The position numbers and the translations under genes were made by a program. Below the pieces are notes generated by a model. That model saw only the letters and a list, made by a program, of their open reading frames with translations, searched no databases and had not been told where the DNA came from. This document shows, piece by piece, positions 23,046 through 34,093 of a stretch of DNA of 64,000 bases (position 1 is its first letter; every line of letters starts with the position of its first letter). The stretch lies in NCBI GenBank assembly GCA_963931865.1, contig OZ007507.1:15248450-15312449 (forward strand), given 5' to 3'. The DNA comes from Axinella damicornis (taxonomy: Eukaryota; Porifera; Demospongiae; Axinellida; Axinellidae).

Positions 23046-24093
23046 GATACATATTATGCGGTGTACTCTTAACAATCTTCCGGGTCGGAGTAGCCCCTCC
23101 AACTCAAAACCTAGTGTACAGTGCATTCGAACATTGAATGCCATACATGATGTGAAATAATTTCAGGCTCCCCCCTCCCTTCCTCTTCCGAGGCTCCTGC
23201 TTTTCATACTGCAAACGGCAGAAGATTGAGTGGAGGTTGACACATCTTCCTACACCGTGTCTCATGCCCTCCTGGTATATGGTAACCATAATCCATGGTA
23301 AAGATGACTTACAGTGTCCTAGCTACGTACCTGTCTGGAAAATGACAAGAACAGTGAGCTGCCACTGCTAAGGATGTATCCTGACCCACTGAGCACTGGG
23401 GACCCAAGTTCACCCTTTTTGTGGATGTCATGCAGGAAGGACCCTTGTGGCCCTTATTCCGGCCCCCTGAACCCAAGGGACCCCACAACTGTAGTAGTGT
23501 TATCAATATAGGCTATCCCATGAATGCCTAATTTGTATTCATGCAGTGAAAGATATCCCGGAATCTACACTCATTACTGAATATTTACTATGCCCGTAAG
23601 TCTGCCCGTTGCTTCTCAATTTACTCTACCACACAATATTCATTATGGTTTGTAAATTGTTGCACGATCATGTGTACTGTGTGCTTCATATGTATGTGCC
23701 AGTTACTGCCACTGAGTAACTGGCTTAGGTGCTCAGTCAGTTGTCAGTGGGCCAGGATTGTGTCCATGTTGGTTGGAGCAGACAGGTAGCAGGCAGTAGG
23801 CATCATGTTCTGTTGTGAAGACTTGGAATTGTAGCCAATGCATCATTGTTGGGGATGACATAAAACTGGGAAACTTTGCTTGGGCTATCTGTACATACTA
23901 CTTACAAAATTCTCATTCAACCTCAGAAAGAGTCTGTCGCATGTAATGAGTAAAGGGCCAGCTGTAGTGTGTGTCAATAGGCTCTCCCTGTATGTAGCCA
24001 ATGACATGTTACTATAGCCTTTTCCCTGGCCATTTCCACTCTTTTTATCACTCAGCAGGGGCGTAGACAAGTTTATAAGAGTGGGGGGCTGGG

Positions 24094-24530
24094 ATGGAAG
24101 CGCACGCGATTTTTTTTTTAGCATGCTCTCTTTTCTATGGTAATGACTTTAACCAATCCGACCGTCTTCAAACACAGCTTCACCTTCTGCACACTGGCAG
24201 TGATAGGTCACTGACAGACTTGCAATCCGTCGTCACCTACCTGAAATCTTCAAGTAAGGTGGAGAGAGAATGCTTCTGTGAGGTAGTGAAGGCAGTAAAG
24301 TTGATCCTCGTTATGCCTGCAACAAATGCTGTGAGTGAAAAGAGCTTTAGTGCTGCGTAGATTAAAATCCTGGTTGCGTATAACCACTTCCCAAGCTCGC
24401 CTTAACTGGTGCATGATTCTGCATGTGCACAAGGACAAAACAGATGGTCTTGAGATGAACAGAATATCAAATGAGTATATATCTCGAAACCAAAGGAAAT
24501 TTCAAATACAATTCATGTATAGAAAACTGG
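24094..24530 (+). pseudogene. hAT transposase C-terminal (dimerisation) fragment, frameshifted
   Basis: The first part reads V-K-L-I-L-V-M-P-A-T-N-A-V-S-E-K-S-F-S-A and the second, in a shifted frame after about 24355, continues R-R-L-K-S-W-L-R and R-L-N-W-C-M-I-L-H-V-H-K. Together these are the hallmark of the hAT dimerisation domain found in ZMYM1-like transposases. The break lies at GTGCTGCGTAG (24350-24360). Catalytic and zinc-finger parts are missing, so no active enzyme is made. Confidence 0.8.
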
Positions 24531-24565
24531 TGGTTTATTATTATAGAGAGGGGCATCTCAAAAGT

Positions 24566-24612
24566 GGGGGGGGGGGGGGGGGGGGGGGGGGGGCTAGCCC
24601 CCCCCCCCCCCT
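24566..24612. repeat. Poly-G run followed by poly-C run
   Basis: About 27 G, then CTAGC, then about 14 C, inside the hAT-like element. The two runs can pair with each other or form G-quadruplexes. Confidence 0.85.
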
Positions 24613-24658
24613 GTCTACACCCTTGCTCAGTCAGTTTGATTCTTCTGTAGCCTTAAAC

Positions 24659-24767
24659 TAGCCTCATTCCCAGGCTCCTTTCAACCTTTTTGTCGCATAC
24701 TGTACTGTGTGCTTCATACTGTGCGGTATGCGACAAAAAGGTGGGGAGGAGCCTGGAAACGAGGCTA
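24659..24767. mobile_element. 109-bp TAGCCTC MITE with exact 9-bp duplication
   Basis: Ends TAGCCTCATTCCCAGGCTCC and GGAGCCTGGAAACGAGGCTA, with an inner stem TTTTTGTCGCATAC / GTATGCGACAAAAA. Both flanks are GCCTTAAAC (24650-24658 and 24768-24776). The related DNA at 18763-18775 has one uninterrupted GCCTTAAACTTG, which is the empty site. A third paralogue at 24984-25070 carries a relic of a similar insertion. Confidence 0.9.
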
Positions 24768-25693
24768 GCCTTAAACTTGATCTGTTTCCAACCCCACTTT
24801 GTACAGAATACTGCATCATTGTTGGGGATGACATAAAACTGGGAAACTCTGCTTGGGCTATCTGTACATACCACTTACATAGTAAATTCTCATTCAACCT
24901 CAGAAAGAGTCTCATGTAATGAGGAAAGGGTCTGCGGTAGTATGTGTATATGTGTCAATAGGTGATTTGATTCTTCTGTAGCCTTTAAAAGCTGGGGAGG
25001 AGTCTGGGTTTTGTCGCATACTGTACAATTTGCGACATAAAGCTGGGGAGGAGCCTGGGAACGAGGCTTAGCCTTAAACTTGATCCGTTTCCAATCCCAG
25101 TTTGTACAGAATACTGCATAGGATTTGGGGATTCGTATCCACCAATAGAGGATTTAATACCTATGGAGTTCACATGTTATCAGGCTTTCATGTAGCAGAC
25201 TGGTTTCCCTAGAGGCCGGTAGTAGTACCATGGCTCAGTAGAACTGTCATCGGTCAAAGGTGAGTGGGATCTGTGTGTTAGATGTCGCTGCGACTAAACT
25301 TCATCCCAGTTGTCCATGACCACCCACAGTTAACACATGCCTGACAAAATGGCCGGTCAAACACGTTGAGTGACTGCTCTAGCATTTACAAGCTAAAAGA
25401 AGTCTAAGTGCCACACGTACCGGTGTGAAAACACATGAGCGTTGGCAGGGGCAGTACGACATTGAGCACAAAACTCTCAGTTGGCTGCGGTGTGAGCAGG
25501 ATCTGCGTGACAGAATTCACTGCGGCTAAACTTCAGTCCCAGGAATTCAATTTCTTTAATTATTAAGAGCACAATTTCCAACTAGATCTGCTCAGCCCTC
25601 TTCTATAATCTCCTGCCTGAAGTAAACAACTGACAGATCATGCTTCCTGGCCCCAAGAAAGGGCTTGGTATCAACTGTAATGCTCAGAACCAT

Positions 25694-25883
25694 AGTGGTC
25701 TAACCCACAAACGTTGGACTAGCCCCCCTAAACTTGAGAATACTGTAAAAATGTGTTTCAGGAGCTGCTGAAATTTCAAGAATTTCAAATTTTCAGTCAT
25801 ATGCTCATACCCATTGCATATTTTTTACTCCATTTTTGTGCAATTCATGCAATTTCCAGTACTTGATTTTGGGTTAGACCACT
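25694..25883. mobile_element. 190-bp MITE with AGTGGTCTAACCCA ends
   Basis: AGTGGTCTAACCCA at 25694 is the exact inverse of the right end at 25870-25883. The interior has AT-rich and CAATTCATGCAATTT-like words. The same terminal motif bounds the 4-kb unit at 58595-62599. No clear target duplication was seen. Confidence 0.65.
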
Positions 25884-26039
25884 CGACAGCGACATTGGTT
25901 CTCAGCCTTTCAGTTACTGTTCATGCATGCATAGTTGTTATTCGTATTCTGAGCAGTCTAACCTTAGTCTTGACCTCCGCAATTACGTTGCCTGTTCATG
26001 CAACTTTAGAACTCACGCAATTGACTGCAGGTGACTGTG

Positions 26040-26950
26040 AGGCCTTCTTGTCAACAGCTACTCAGTAGTGGTCAGCCTAAACCACTGAACATTTTGGTAG
26101 CAAATTTCTACTTCACTCTACATCGCCATACAATACATGTGAGGGTTCAGGCAGTAGCTGTGATATGTGAATGTTTAGGAAACTGCAACTGCATACCCAA
26201 GATGGCTGACACCCAGCATATGTTTATGTAGCCTCGTTCCCAGGCCCACACGCGAAACGCGGAAGTGGGCCTGGTGACACTTGGCAAAATTCCCGTATGT
26301 GCTGAGCTCAGCAGTCTTGATTTCGGGTAGGCGAATCACGTTCGTCCATTGCCAATTATTGCGTAGTAATTACATTCTTTACCCATGAAAAGTGTAGCCG
26401 TTTGATAAAACCGCTGTTCTAGCCTTCAAGACTCACCTCTCGTCGCTCCTTGGCAGTTCTACTTAGCCATCACCAACAGCTACCTTCCACGTGATTTCAA
26501 ATGCATCCAAATAAGCTTGCTTGTGATAGATGTTACATGCAAATCGATGCACACTCAATGTAGCAATGTGGTAGAAGCTAAATACTTGCCGCTTACCTCT
26601 CAGTCATTTTCCACTCTGTTAACAATCAGATCAGTGCTTCCAATTGCAATCTCCCTTACGCAGTTATGCTGACTGTGCACATACGGGAATTTTGCCAAGT
26701 GTCACCAGGCCCTCTTCCGTGTTCCGCGTGTGGGCCTGGGTACGAGGCTAATGTTTATGCTCCTAAATGCACACAGTAATCAATACTACAAGTAGGAGGG
26801 GGATTCTCAGTTGTAGGTTGTCACAGTAACTACTTTGTGCTCCCACATCCCAGGAGGAGGAAACACTTACCTTGTTTTGATAGGGTTCATGTACTGGTAA
26901 TTTGAGCTGGAAAAGCATGCCTAGGTAATGTAACTACACCCACACAATGA
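26040..26950. repeat. Dispersed repeat, copy 2 (copy 1 at 10.89-11.60 kb)
   Basis: Same block order as copy 1, with the MITE 26229-26750 inserted in the middle. Copy 1 (near 11060) shows uninterrupted though diverged sequence at the matching place. Confidence 0.65.
26229..26750. mobile_element. 522-bp TAGCCTC MITE with exact 9-bp duplication
   Basis: TAGCCTCGTTCCCAGGCCCA and the inverse TGGGCCTGGGTACGAGGCTA mark the ends. The inverted arms extend about 75 bases to CTTGGCAAAATTCCCGTATG / CATACGGGAATTTTGCCAAG. Both flanks read ATGTTTATG (26220-26228 and 26751-26759). It is the longest family member here and has no transposase. Confidence 0.9.
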
Positions 26951-28340
26951 TTACTGAGCCAGTATCTCTCCTCATGGTTGCCGACCCCAGTCACTAGCCA
27001 TTGTGGATTGTCATGAAAAAGACAATTTTAATAAACTTTGTTCTTTATCTCTCCGAACAAACATTGTAGGGCCATGATGACCAATAGCACCATACATCAT
27101 TGCCAGTACTGTACCGTATCATGTCAGTGGATCAGCAGCTATAATACTCATAGGTGCAACCAGTTGCTAGATTATTTTCAGAATGCCCATATCATCCTGA
27201 CATCATCGCATGACATCACCAGGAATCACCACAACATTATCAGTGAAGTTGTCATGATATTGGTATTAGAATTAGAATGATTGTACATTGTACTGATACT
27301 GAATATGAATGCCATGCATGAGTTAATTGTTATGTGTGCAACTGCATGTTCAGTAAATCGACAGAGATGACATTGTGGTTGTGCTGTGTAGTACAGGTGC
27401 TACAATTTTTGCTCTAGTCCTTCCCTTCCCCACTTGCACCTCTTGTTTAACGGAAGTGAACTGCACAAGCAGACCATGAGGGTACACAAAATCATGATTG
27501 TATTAAACTTTGTGTCAGGGAGCCAGGCTGCATCTTGAGGGGCAGACTGGAGGAGGTTTGGACAATTACATGGCAAAGTACCCAAAACAGATCATCACGG
27601 CCCAGCTAGGGTACAAGGAGCCTTATTATCACTAGAGCCAGCAAGTGTATTACCACAAGTATGGAGCTGCATGGCCAGGAAGAACATTAATTATAGCCCT
27701 TGTGCAAGACCAGTAAACGTCAATGATCACCACTGGCAGGCTCCCAAGTGCTTATCTTCTACAGTACCTATTCCAAAAAGTGTGAACAAAGCAGATGCAT
27801 GCATGTCGTGGCCTGGCTTTCAGTGACTTAAAAGAGGCATGCATTTCTGTGATCCACTCACAGACATGCAGTCATGGAGATTCATTTCTGGGATACAAGC
27901 ACTTTTAACATGACTGGCTACAAATGATGAAGTCAGGCATAGAAGTAGGTGCTGAGCCATTTGGCTCTGTTCCCTGCAAAGCCTTAATTGATCGAGGAGC
28001 TACAGGCAATTGTCTTGTTACCTCATACAATGGATCACTGCAACAAAAATACAATGCTCAAACGTTGGGTAGACCAGCTTTCATCAAATCCAGTTGCATT
28101 TCAATGGATTGATTTCGTTTTCCCACCTTATACCCTGTACATAATTATTGTATTGACAGCTGGAGGTGGAAATGATCCTGTGCACAACTGAATGCACATG
28201 ATGAAACATGTATCAAAATACTAGTGATACTTTTGTTTTCAACAGATTTTCTATTGGTGGGAGCTGGTGGCTACAGTGTTGGTTACCCTCTCTTCCAGAA
28301 ATATTACAGGCAAGTGATATAATTAATCCTAGGCACTGGT
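26950..28340. other. Stretch without a supported gene
   Basis: No conserved gene was seen. A short frame at 27924-28112 contains A-L-I-D-R-G-A-T-G-N, which recalls a retroviral-type aspartic protease active site, but nothing around it supports a retroelement. At 28250-28311 a short exon-like piece reads L-L-V-G-A-G-G-Y-S-V-G between an AG and a GC donor. Neither is enough to call. Confidence 0.3.
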
Positions 28341-28346
28341 TGTTAA

Positions 28347-28937
28347 CCCTTTAAGCCCCATTGACGTCTGTAGGCGTCATTTTGACCCTATGCACTCATA
28401 GGGCTTCTCGTCAGTCCAAAAAGTCTTCAGAGGGCCTAGGGACAATTTTGAGGGACGAACCCAAAAATTTGGTCAGATTTCGGCGCGCCCTCCCCACTAA
28501 ACGAAAGGCAGGGGGGTTTCAAAAGGGGGGGGCGGGGGCCCCCCCTTCGACTGTCGTGGGCGTTTTTTAATTTTAATGAGATTCATTGGCCCGAGGATTT
28601 TTGATTCTAATGATATTCATAGACCCCACCCAGGGCCTCAAGAAAACAAGCAAATTGGTGGTGTAAGGTGTGCCATCAGTCAGATCTGGCCCAAGTTTAG
28701 GGAAATGCTGGGAGAAAATCCGGCTGACATCCACATTTGACCTCCGATTGCTGGCCTTGTGGGGGGTCATGAATATCATTAACGGTATTGCCAGAGGGGT
28801 CTCTCCATGTGTGCGGGCCCCACCAAGTTTGGCCGCTGAGGAGCGTATGCTGTGGGAGAGGAGTACCTATGAAAGTGGTGTGCGCTGAATGCATGAAAAT
28901 GTGTTGTCTTGGTGGGAAGAATTCGGTGGTTAAAGGG
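28347..28937. mobile_element. piggyBac-like MITE flanked by TTAA, copy 1
   Basis: The element lies between TTAA at 28343-28346 and TTAA at 28938-28941. Its ends are CCCTTTAAGCCCC and GGTGGTTAAAGGG, so both outer ends read TTAACCCTTTAA. TTAA targets and CCC...GGG ends are typical of the piggyBac superfamily. A GGGGGGCGGGGGCCCCCCC patch lies inside at 28525-28545. Open frames in it are short. Confidence 0.75.
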
Positions 28938-29436
28938 TTAAACGAGGCTCTTGATATGAAGCAAGGTACAGAACTCCCATGGTCAACATGTGGCATTTGA
29001 CATACTAGTTAGAGAAGACTACATATTCATACAATAAGTCTAGAGCCTTGCTGCAATGATTGGATCATGAAAGGCGACTATTTGGAGGAGTGCAAGGTAT
29101 TTGTACCATTTCTGGTGGCTACCCTCAAATTTAGAGGCTTAGAGCTGTAGTGCCACGCATGTCTCTTCCTTATTACTACCATGAACTTATAAAGAGTGTC
29201 AGTCTTATAAAGAGTGCCTCGTTTGATTGACAACACAGCGGTCAAATGCATCTTCCCCGCTGTTTCTAATTGAGCGATCTTGAGTAATAATTACGTATCG
29301 TTGCTAAGTGATCGTTTAAGTGCGCATGCGTACAAACGTGAAAATGGCGTGACAAACGAAGTCATAATGGGCAGCTGCAGCCGCCTGGTGAAGACTTGGA
29401 GGTAGTGAAAAAGCGATGGGTCGTTGCACTGCTCGG

Positions 29437-30037
29437 TTGAAAATGCTGCTGTTTCGTGCGAAAACAATCGTGACAGATTGAGGCAACGTTGAGCTAAGTT
29501 GTCTGAAGAAGAAGAAGAAAGAAAGAAAGAAAAACAATTCGCCCGTTTTGCGAGTGCCTGGTGTGGTACTTTCGCAACGGGTTTTCGCGACACGAGGAGT
29601 CTTGTTGGTCATGAAAACACTCGAAGATGAACGGTATGTGGTTATAAAGGTTATAAGTGTACCGTTTCTGAGATTTGGGGAGATTTTTTTGTATTGGCAC
29701 GTATTGCGTGTACGTCGTATCATAGAGTCGGTAGACTCTATATGTAGGGATACAACGGACACGCAATAGACGCTATTACAAAAAAAATCTTCCCAAATCT
29801 CTCCAAATCTCAAAAACGGGGGGCAAATAAGCCTTTATGACAACTTACTATTCGTCTTTGAGTGTTTTCCTGGCCCAGAAGACCCGCAGTGTCGTGAATA
29901 ACCGTCGCGAAAGTACCGCGCCAAAAAGTCGCCAAACCGCCAAAATCGTTTTCTTCTTCTTCTTCTTTCTTCAGACGGGCTAGTTCAAATTTGGCTGACT
30001 CCCTCACGACGGTGTTTGCACAAAACAGCAGCATTTC
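29437..30037. mobile_element. Large foldback repeat with ~280-bp imperfect arms
   Basis: The segment starting AAATGCTGCTGTTTCGTGC runs to about 29750 and returns inverted to TGCACAAAACAGCAGCATTT at 30036. Shared words include GTCTGAAGAAGAAG, GGTACTTTCGC, AAAACACTC and GAGATTTGG. Related sequence occurs at 61085-61435 and 48030-48265. Transcribed, it would fold into a long imperfect double-stranded RNA. Confidence 0.75.
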
Positions 30038-30039
30038 AG

Positions 30040-30370
30040 GGCCGTAACCAGGGGGGGTTCGTTGGGTGCGGACGAACCCCCCTCGAGCCAAGAACGCACC
30101 TTTCCTGAAGGTCATCGCCTTCGCGTAGCCGTTGCGGTGTTACCGTCAACGGTACGTCTACTCGACTATAGTACTGTAGCGACCTTGGGTTTCGTCTCGC
30201 ATTGTACATGTAGCCTGCTATATAGCCTGGGTACGAGGCTACATATTGTACATGTAGCCGGCCGGCCAGCCGCGCCGGCGACGTTGTACAGCTGTCTCGT
30301 CCCCAGACTAGGCATATGCGCATGCGTCCCCCAGCGGCCATACGCGCTGCATACGCATGGGAACGAGGCC
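30040..30370. other. Repeat debris with TAGCCTC-type ends
   Basis: A left end CAGGGCCGTAACCAGGG with a short GGTTCG/CGAACC hairpin lies at 30040-30085. Isolated TAGCCTGGGTACGAGGCTA (30222-30240) and GTCTCGTCCCCAGAC (30295) are ends of the TAGCCTC family. ATTGTACATGTAGCC occurs twice, at 30199 and 30246, around the former. No gene. Confidence 0.5.
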
Positions 30371-30562
30371 ACTAGCCGGCCATGCACGTATGTGCACGAT
30401 GCAATGCAAAAACACCCCGTAGAATGGAAGCAGCTAGTTTACTTTTTTTAGCCCATTTTAAAGGCCATGTTGTGTACAATTTTGTGTAATTTTCACTCGG
30501 ATAGCTATGTAGTAATGAATGTTGGATACACTGGGCAGAGAATGCGCCAGAATGCACCTCAG

Positions 30563-31197
30563 ACAGTCAATTTTTTCAAAGGGCCCAGGGACGACTTTGA
30601 GGGACGAACTCATAAATTTGGTCAGATTTCGGCACGCATCCCCCACTAAACGTACAAGTGGGGGGATATCGAAAGGGGGGGCAGCAGCCCCCCCTTCGCA
30701 TGTCGTGGGCGTTTTTTTAATTTTAATGAGATTCATTGACCCGAGGATTTTTGATTCTAATGATATTCATAGACCCCACCCATGGCCTCAAGAAAACGTG
30801 CAAATTGGTGGTGTAAGGTGTGCCATCAGTCAGATTTGGCCCAAGTTAAGGTGGCAGATACCCCTTTACATTAAGGTGGCAGATACCCCTTTACGTTAGG
30901 TTACCTTTAAACGTCGGGGGCCCCCGACGTTTAAAGGTAACCTAACGTAAAGGGGTATCTGCCACCTTAAGGGAAATGCTGGGCGAAAATCCGGCTGACA
31001 TCCACCTTTGACCTCCAATTGCTGGGTTATGAATATCATTAATGGTATTGCCAGAGGGGTCTCTCCATGCATGCGGGCCACACCAAATTTGGCCACTGAG
31101 GAGCGAATGCTGTGGGAGAGGAGTACCTACGAAGGTGGTGTGCGCTGAATGCATGAAAATGTGTTGTCTTGGTGGGAAGAATTCGGTGGTTAAAGGG
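30563..31197. mobile_element. piggyBac-like MITE, copy 2, left end lost, with nested insertion
   Basis: From about 30563 it follows copy 1 (28430 on), with GGGACGA, ATTTGGTCAGATTTCGGC and GTGGTGTAAGGTGTGCCATC, to the same right end GGTGGTTAAAGGG next to TTAA at 31198-31201. The left terminal repeat of copy 1 is not found. Where copy 1 reads AAGTTTAGGGAAATG, copy 2 carries the palindrome at 30846-30970. Confidence 0.7.
30846..30970. mobile_element. 100-bp perfect palindrome bounded by TTAA
   Basis: 30871-30970 is a perfect palindrome: the 50 bases from TTAAGGTGGCAGATACCCCT to ACGTCGGGGG are exactly mirrored, with the centre between 30920 and 30921. The first 25 bases are also present once more in tandem at 30846-30870. 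TTAA bounds each unit and the insertion interrupts the host element at a TTTA/TTAA site, so a piggyBac-like mechanism is likely. Confidence 0.85.
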
Positions 31198-31200
31198 TTA

Positions 31201-31805
31201 ATGCATGATTTAAAGTTTCAAAGGCTTCCTTTTAAAGTCTGTGGTGTTTTATACTGCATCATACCTTTCCCCATGCCATTTGTACACTGTTTCAGAGCCC
31301 GACGTGCATGGAATCCTAACAGTAGACCCCACTTTGGACAGTGTATTTAGTGAGGACAAGCTGTTGTCTACCTCTTCGCTCGATAGAAAGCTGGACCTAT
31401 TATGAGGAAGGCCACAATGAAATATCTCCCTTCCAACCGCAATCTAATGGAAGAGCCTGAGGCAGAGTTCTGGCGTATGGGTTGGGCCTTATCTCGTCAG
31501 AACTCCCGCCAAAGAAAGATCTTGATTGAAAGGTGGCTCAAGAACATCCGGGACATCAACTTAAACCCACTGAAATATGCGCTTCACTCATTGCTGAAGT
31601 GGCACAACTTGCTTGTGAACTTCAGAAAGTAGAATAAGGCACTGCAAGATGCTGCAATGATTCAGTCAACAAAAATAAAGTGTGGAAGAGTGATTCAACT
31701 GGATACAGCTGGTCTTCCACCTTTGTCCTCCTCAGTTGAGGTATCTTTGGCTAAGGACTGCTCAGCAGTTTGTAGTGTACCTTCCTCCCCATAGTGTTGT
31801 AGTGT
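31201..31805. other. Stretch with an unassigned open frame
   Basis: A frame of 76 codons on + at 31402-31632 is rich in Lys, Arg, Trp and Leu (M-E-E-P-E-A-E-F-W-R-M-G-W). It may be an exon or transposon debris; I know no matching family and see no splice sites that settle it. Confidence 0.25.
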
Positions 31806-31813
31806 GTGGCGGC

Positions 31814-32292
31814 TAGGCTTGCGGAAATTATGCCCGGAATAATAAAAGAATAATAGGTAGCTCAATGAATGAAGAATATTTCCGGAATAATCGGTGAGTT
31901 TACCGTGGAAAAACGGATTACCACGCGGCGAAAATGGCTGCTAGCGACTATTCGTCAGAGAAAGGAGGATGTAGCCAATCTACCAGCTCTCTACTAGATA
32001 GGCTCAAGTGCCCAGAGCCCTCTGAGTTAGCTACGAAGCGTGAAGTAAAAGCTAACCCTCCGGTTCGAGTGAAGAGAAGCCAGCGACGGTCTTTACTAAG
32101 TCGCACTCTATCTCGCCGACGCAACGTGTGAAGGAGTTCCCTGACGAAGGTCTCACGGTTTGGTTTTTCATTGAGAATAATAGGTGGCTGTCTTGGGAAT
32201 AATTTTTTTCTAGGAAGAATAATAGGTACATTTTTGGGGAATAAAAGAATAGAATAATCGGCAAAATTTGGGGAATAATTTCCGCAAGCCTA
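31814..32292 (+). mobile_element. hAT element, 18-bp perfect TIRs, 8-bp target duplication
   Basis: TAGGCTTGCGGAAATTAT at the left is exactly inverted at the right end. The flanks are GTGGCGGC (31806-31813 and 32293-32300), the 8-base duplication usual for hAT. A 66-codon frame at 31934-32131 reads L-L-D-R-L-K-C-P-E-P-S-E-L-A and A-N-P-P-V-R-V-K-R-S, like the N-terminus of some hAT transposases. The rest of the transposase is gone, so it is non-autonomous. AATAGGT words repeat inside. Confidence 0.85.
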
Positions 32293-32431
32293 GTGGCGGC
32301 CATCTCTGTTGCAACAGCATGGGGTGCAAAGGTCATACTGTTTACATTGTCAATAATTATTTGCCAATTATTTACTACAAGTGGCAATTAGTCTGAATTT
32401 GACACAGCACTAAGCTTACTAGCATGTTTTG

Positions 32432-32453
32432 CAGGGGCGGCGGCACTGGGTGT

Positions 32454-32490
<37 letters not shown>

Positions 32491-32976
32491 AGCGCCCCCC
32501 CCCTCCCTAAAATTATTTAGGGGGGGCATCTACTATTAAACTCCTAGCAGCTAGCTACTATCAAACAACAGCCAACGGCTGCCCTATACTTAGTACTACT
32601 ACGATGTACGCGAATCGAGTTGCTGATCTGGCGCAAGTCCAGCTATCGACGTAGCCAGCAGCTGGCTAGCTAAAACCGAACGGCTTGGGAACGAGACCGC
32701 AATCTAGTATACCCGTGTACGTACGTATTACGTTCGTGAGCGAAATTTGAGCAAGAAGCACACGGCGACCCCGGGACCTGCAATCCTGGAACTTGCAGTA
32801 CAAAAGAGCACGAAGGTGCCACGAGAGCCCATCCTGATAGCTGAAAAATGAAGGCGAAAATTTTTTTCTGCGCTTCGCGCGGACTGATCGACGCTATACG
32901 CACCTCTATGCACTGCCTCCGGCAGCGTGTAATATATCTTGCCCCCCCCAATTGTAAATACGTGCGGCCGCCCCTG
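32432..32976. mobile_element. hAT-like MITE with CAGGGGCGGC ends, 5-bp duplication
   Basis: CAGGGGCGGC at the left pairs with GCCGCCCCTG at the right. TTTTG flanks both sides (32427-32431 and 32977-32981). A G-run of more than 30 bases is followed by GCAAGCG and a C-run at 32455-32510. No coding sequence is recognised. Confidence 0.75.
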
Positions 32977-33351
32977 TTTTGTAATGTCATTTTTTGTTAT
33001 TCATGATTATAAGTTTGGCATTTTGCATGGTGCAGAGATTAAAATGTTTTGATGCTGATAACAAAAATCCCAGTGAAATGGAAAAGCAGCATTGTCATTG
33101 AGTATCCTAGAACAAAGTGATGTTGGCATGTGACCGTGTAACTAGCTATACTCTTGGATCTTTGAATCATATTGTCCTTTACTTCCCACGCAAGTAAATC
33201 TAATCAGCAAGGTTAATAAGTCCAATTCTGTGTTTTTCAGTATACAAAACACATTCACACAAAGGGATTTTGCTATGTGACCATGTTGCTAGTATCAGTA
33301 TCATATTTCCCATGCAAGTAAGTCTAGTCAGCAAGGTTAATAAGTCCAATT

Positions 33352-33467
33352 ATGGAAATATTGCTCGTGGGAGTTGCTGTGACGGAAACTATGCTCCCAC
33401 TGGCCATCTCTGGAGTGCTGTTTGCGTCGTTGAGCAACTTTCCTGCTGAGTTCAAGAAATCTACCGG
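33352..33467 (+). CDS. Isolated exon-like segment, hydrophobic (uncertain)
   Basis: From ATG at 33352 the frame reads E-I-L-L-V-G-V-A-V-T-E-T-M-L-P-L-A-I-S-G-V-L, like one and a half membrane segments, and ends A-E-F-K-K-S-T-G before a GTAGGT donor. The base usage looks coding. No partner exon was found on either side, and the upstream 40 bases belong to a direct repeat (33189 and 33310). It could be a relic or the first exon of an unseen gene. Confidence 0.2.
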
Positions 33468-34093
33468 GTAGGTTTTGAGTTGGTTATGTGTACGTTCGAA
33501 CGGTACAACTCAGTACGGGACATAATCCGGGACATAATCCACTTCTCAGCCATAATCTGCTTCTTAGCCTTTGTGTTGGCAACGCCGGTCCCACCTACCG
33601 ATGTCATGTAATAGTTATGACGTAATCGAATGTACCTGGGTGGAGTTTTGAGGTTTCACTTTCATAATATCATCAACAACCTGGAACACAATGATCTATG
33701 TCTGTGTAAAACCAAGGTGAAGTTGGCAAACCATTATGTACATCCAAGCCTGACCCAGCCACCCAGGCCTTAGGCATGCAGTGAGATACTTAGCTACCCT
33801 TATCCAGCCGTAAAGTCTTGGTCAAGCCATATCTGCCTGTATACACAAGTTATCTGCCTGGATGAAATGGTCTCTACATGTAGCCTGTCTCCTTCTAAGC
33901 AGAACCAACCGAGATTTACTACTACACTATTTCATGCTTTTTATACACTTAGCCTTTATGCAAAAAGTGTATCGTCAGCTGGGAAAAGGTATTATTCATA
34001 TCACATAGACAAATTAATACATATACAGCAATAGCCTAGTCTATTTGGCGAGTTGACTACAATGCACGCTTAGCTACTGTTCAGTGCATTCCC

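Larger units (their letters stand above)
24056..24625 (+). mobile_element. hAT-like transposon remnant with 5-bp target duplication
   Basis: The left end CAGGGGCGTAGACA pairs with TGTCTACACCCTTG at the right. Both flanks read CTCAG (24051-24055 and 24626-24630). The interior encodes the C-terminal part of a hAT transposase and a G-run followed by a C-run near the right end. Classical hAT elements duplicate 8 bases; a 5-base duplication is unusual but the same length is seen at 32432. Confidence 0.75.
21800..25700. repeat. Repeat-rich block B, related to block A
   Basis: Collinear with 15.3-20.4 kb but interrupted by younger elements: the TAGCCTC MITEs at 22202 and 24659 and the hAT-like element at 24056. 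Comparison with block A gives an empty site for the 24659 insertion (see findings). No gene was found other than the transposase remnant. Confidence 0.75.

Noticed and set aside
27924..28112. A-L-I-D-R-G-A-T-G-N resembling a retroviral-type protease active site
   Set aside because: Only one short motif, no reverse transcriptase, integrase or terminal repeats nearby.
29291..29813. Minus-strand frames of 90-165 codons
   Set aside because: They lie in the arms of a foldback repeat that recurs without the frames at 48030 and 61085.
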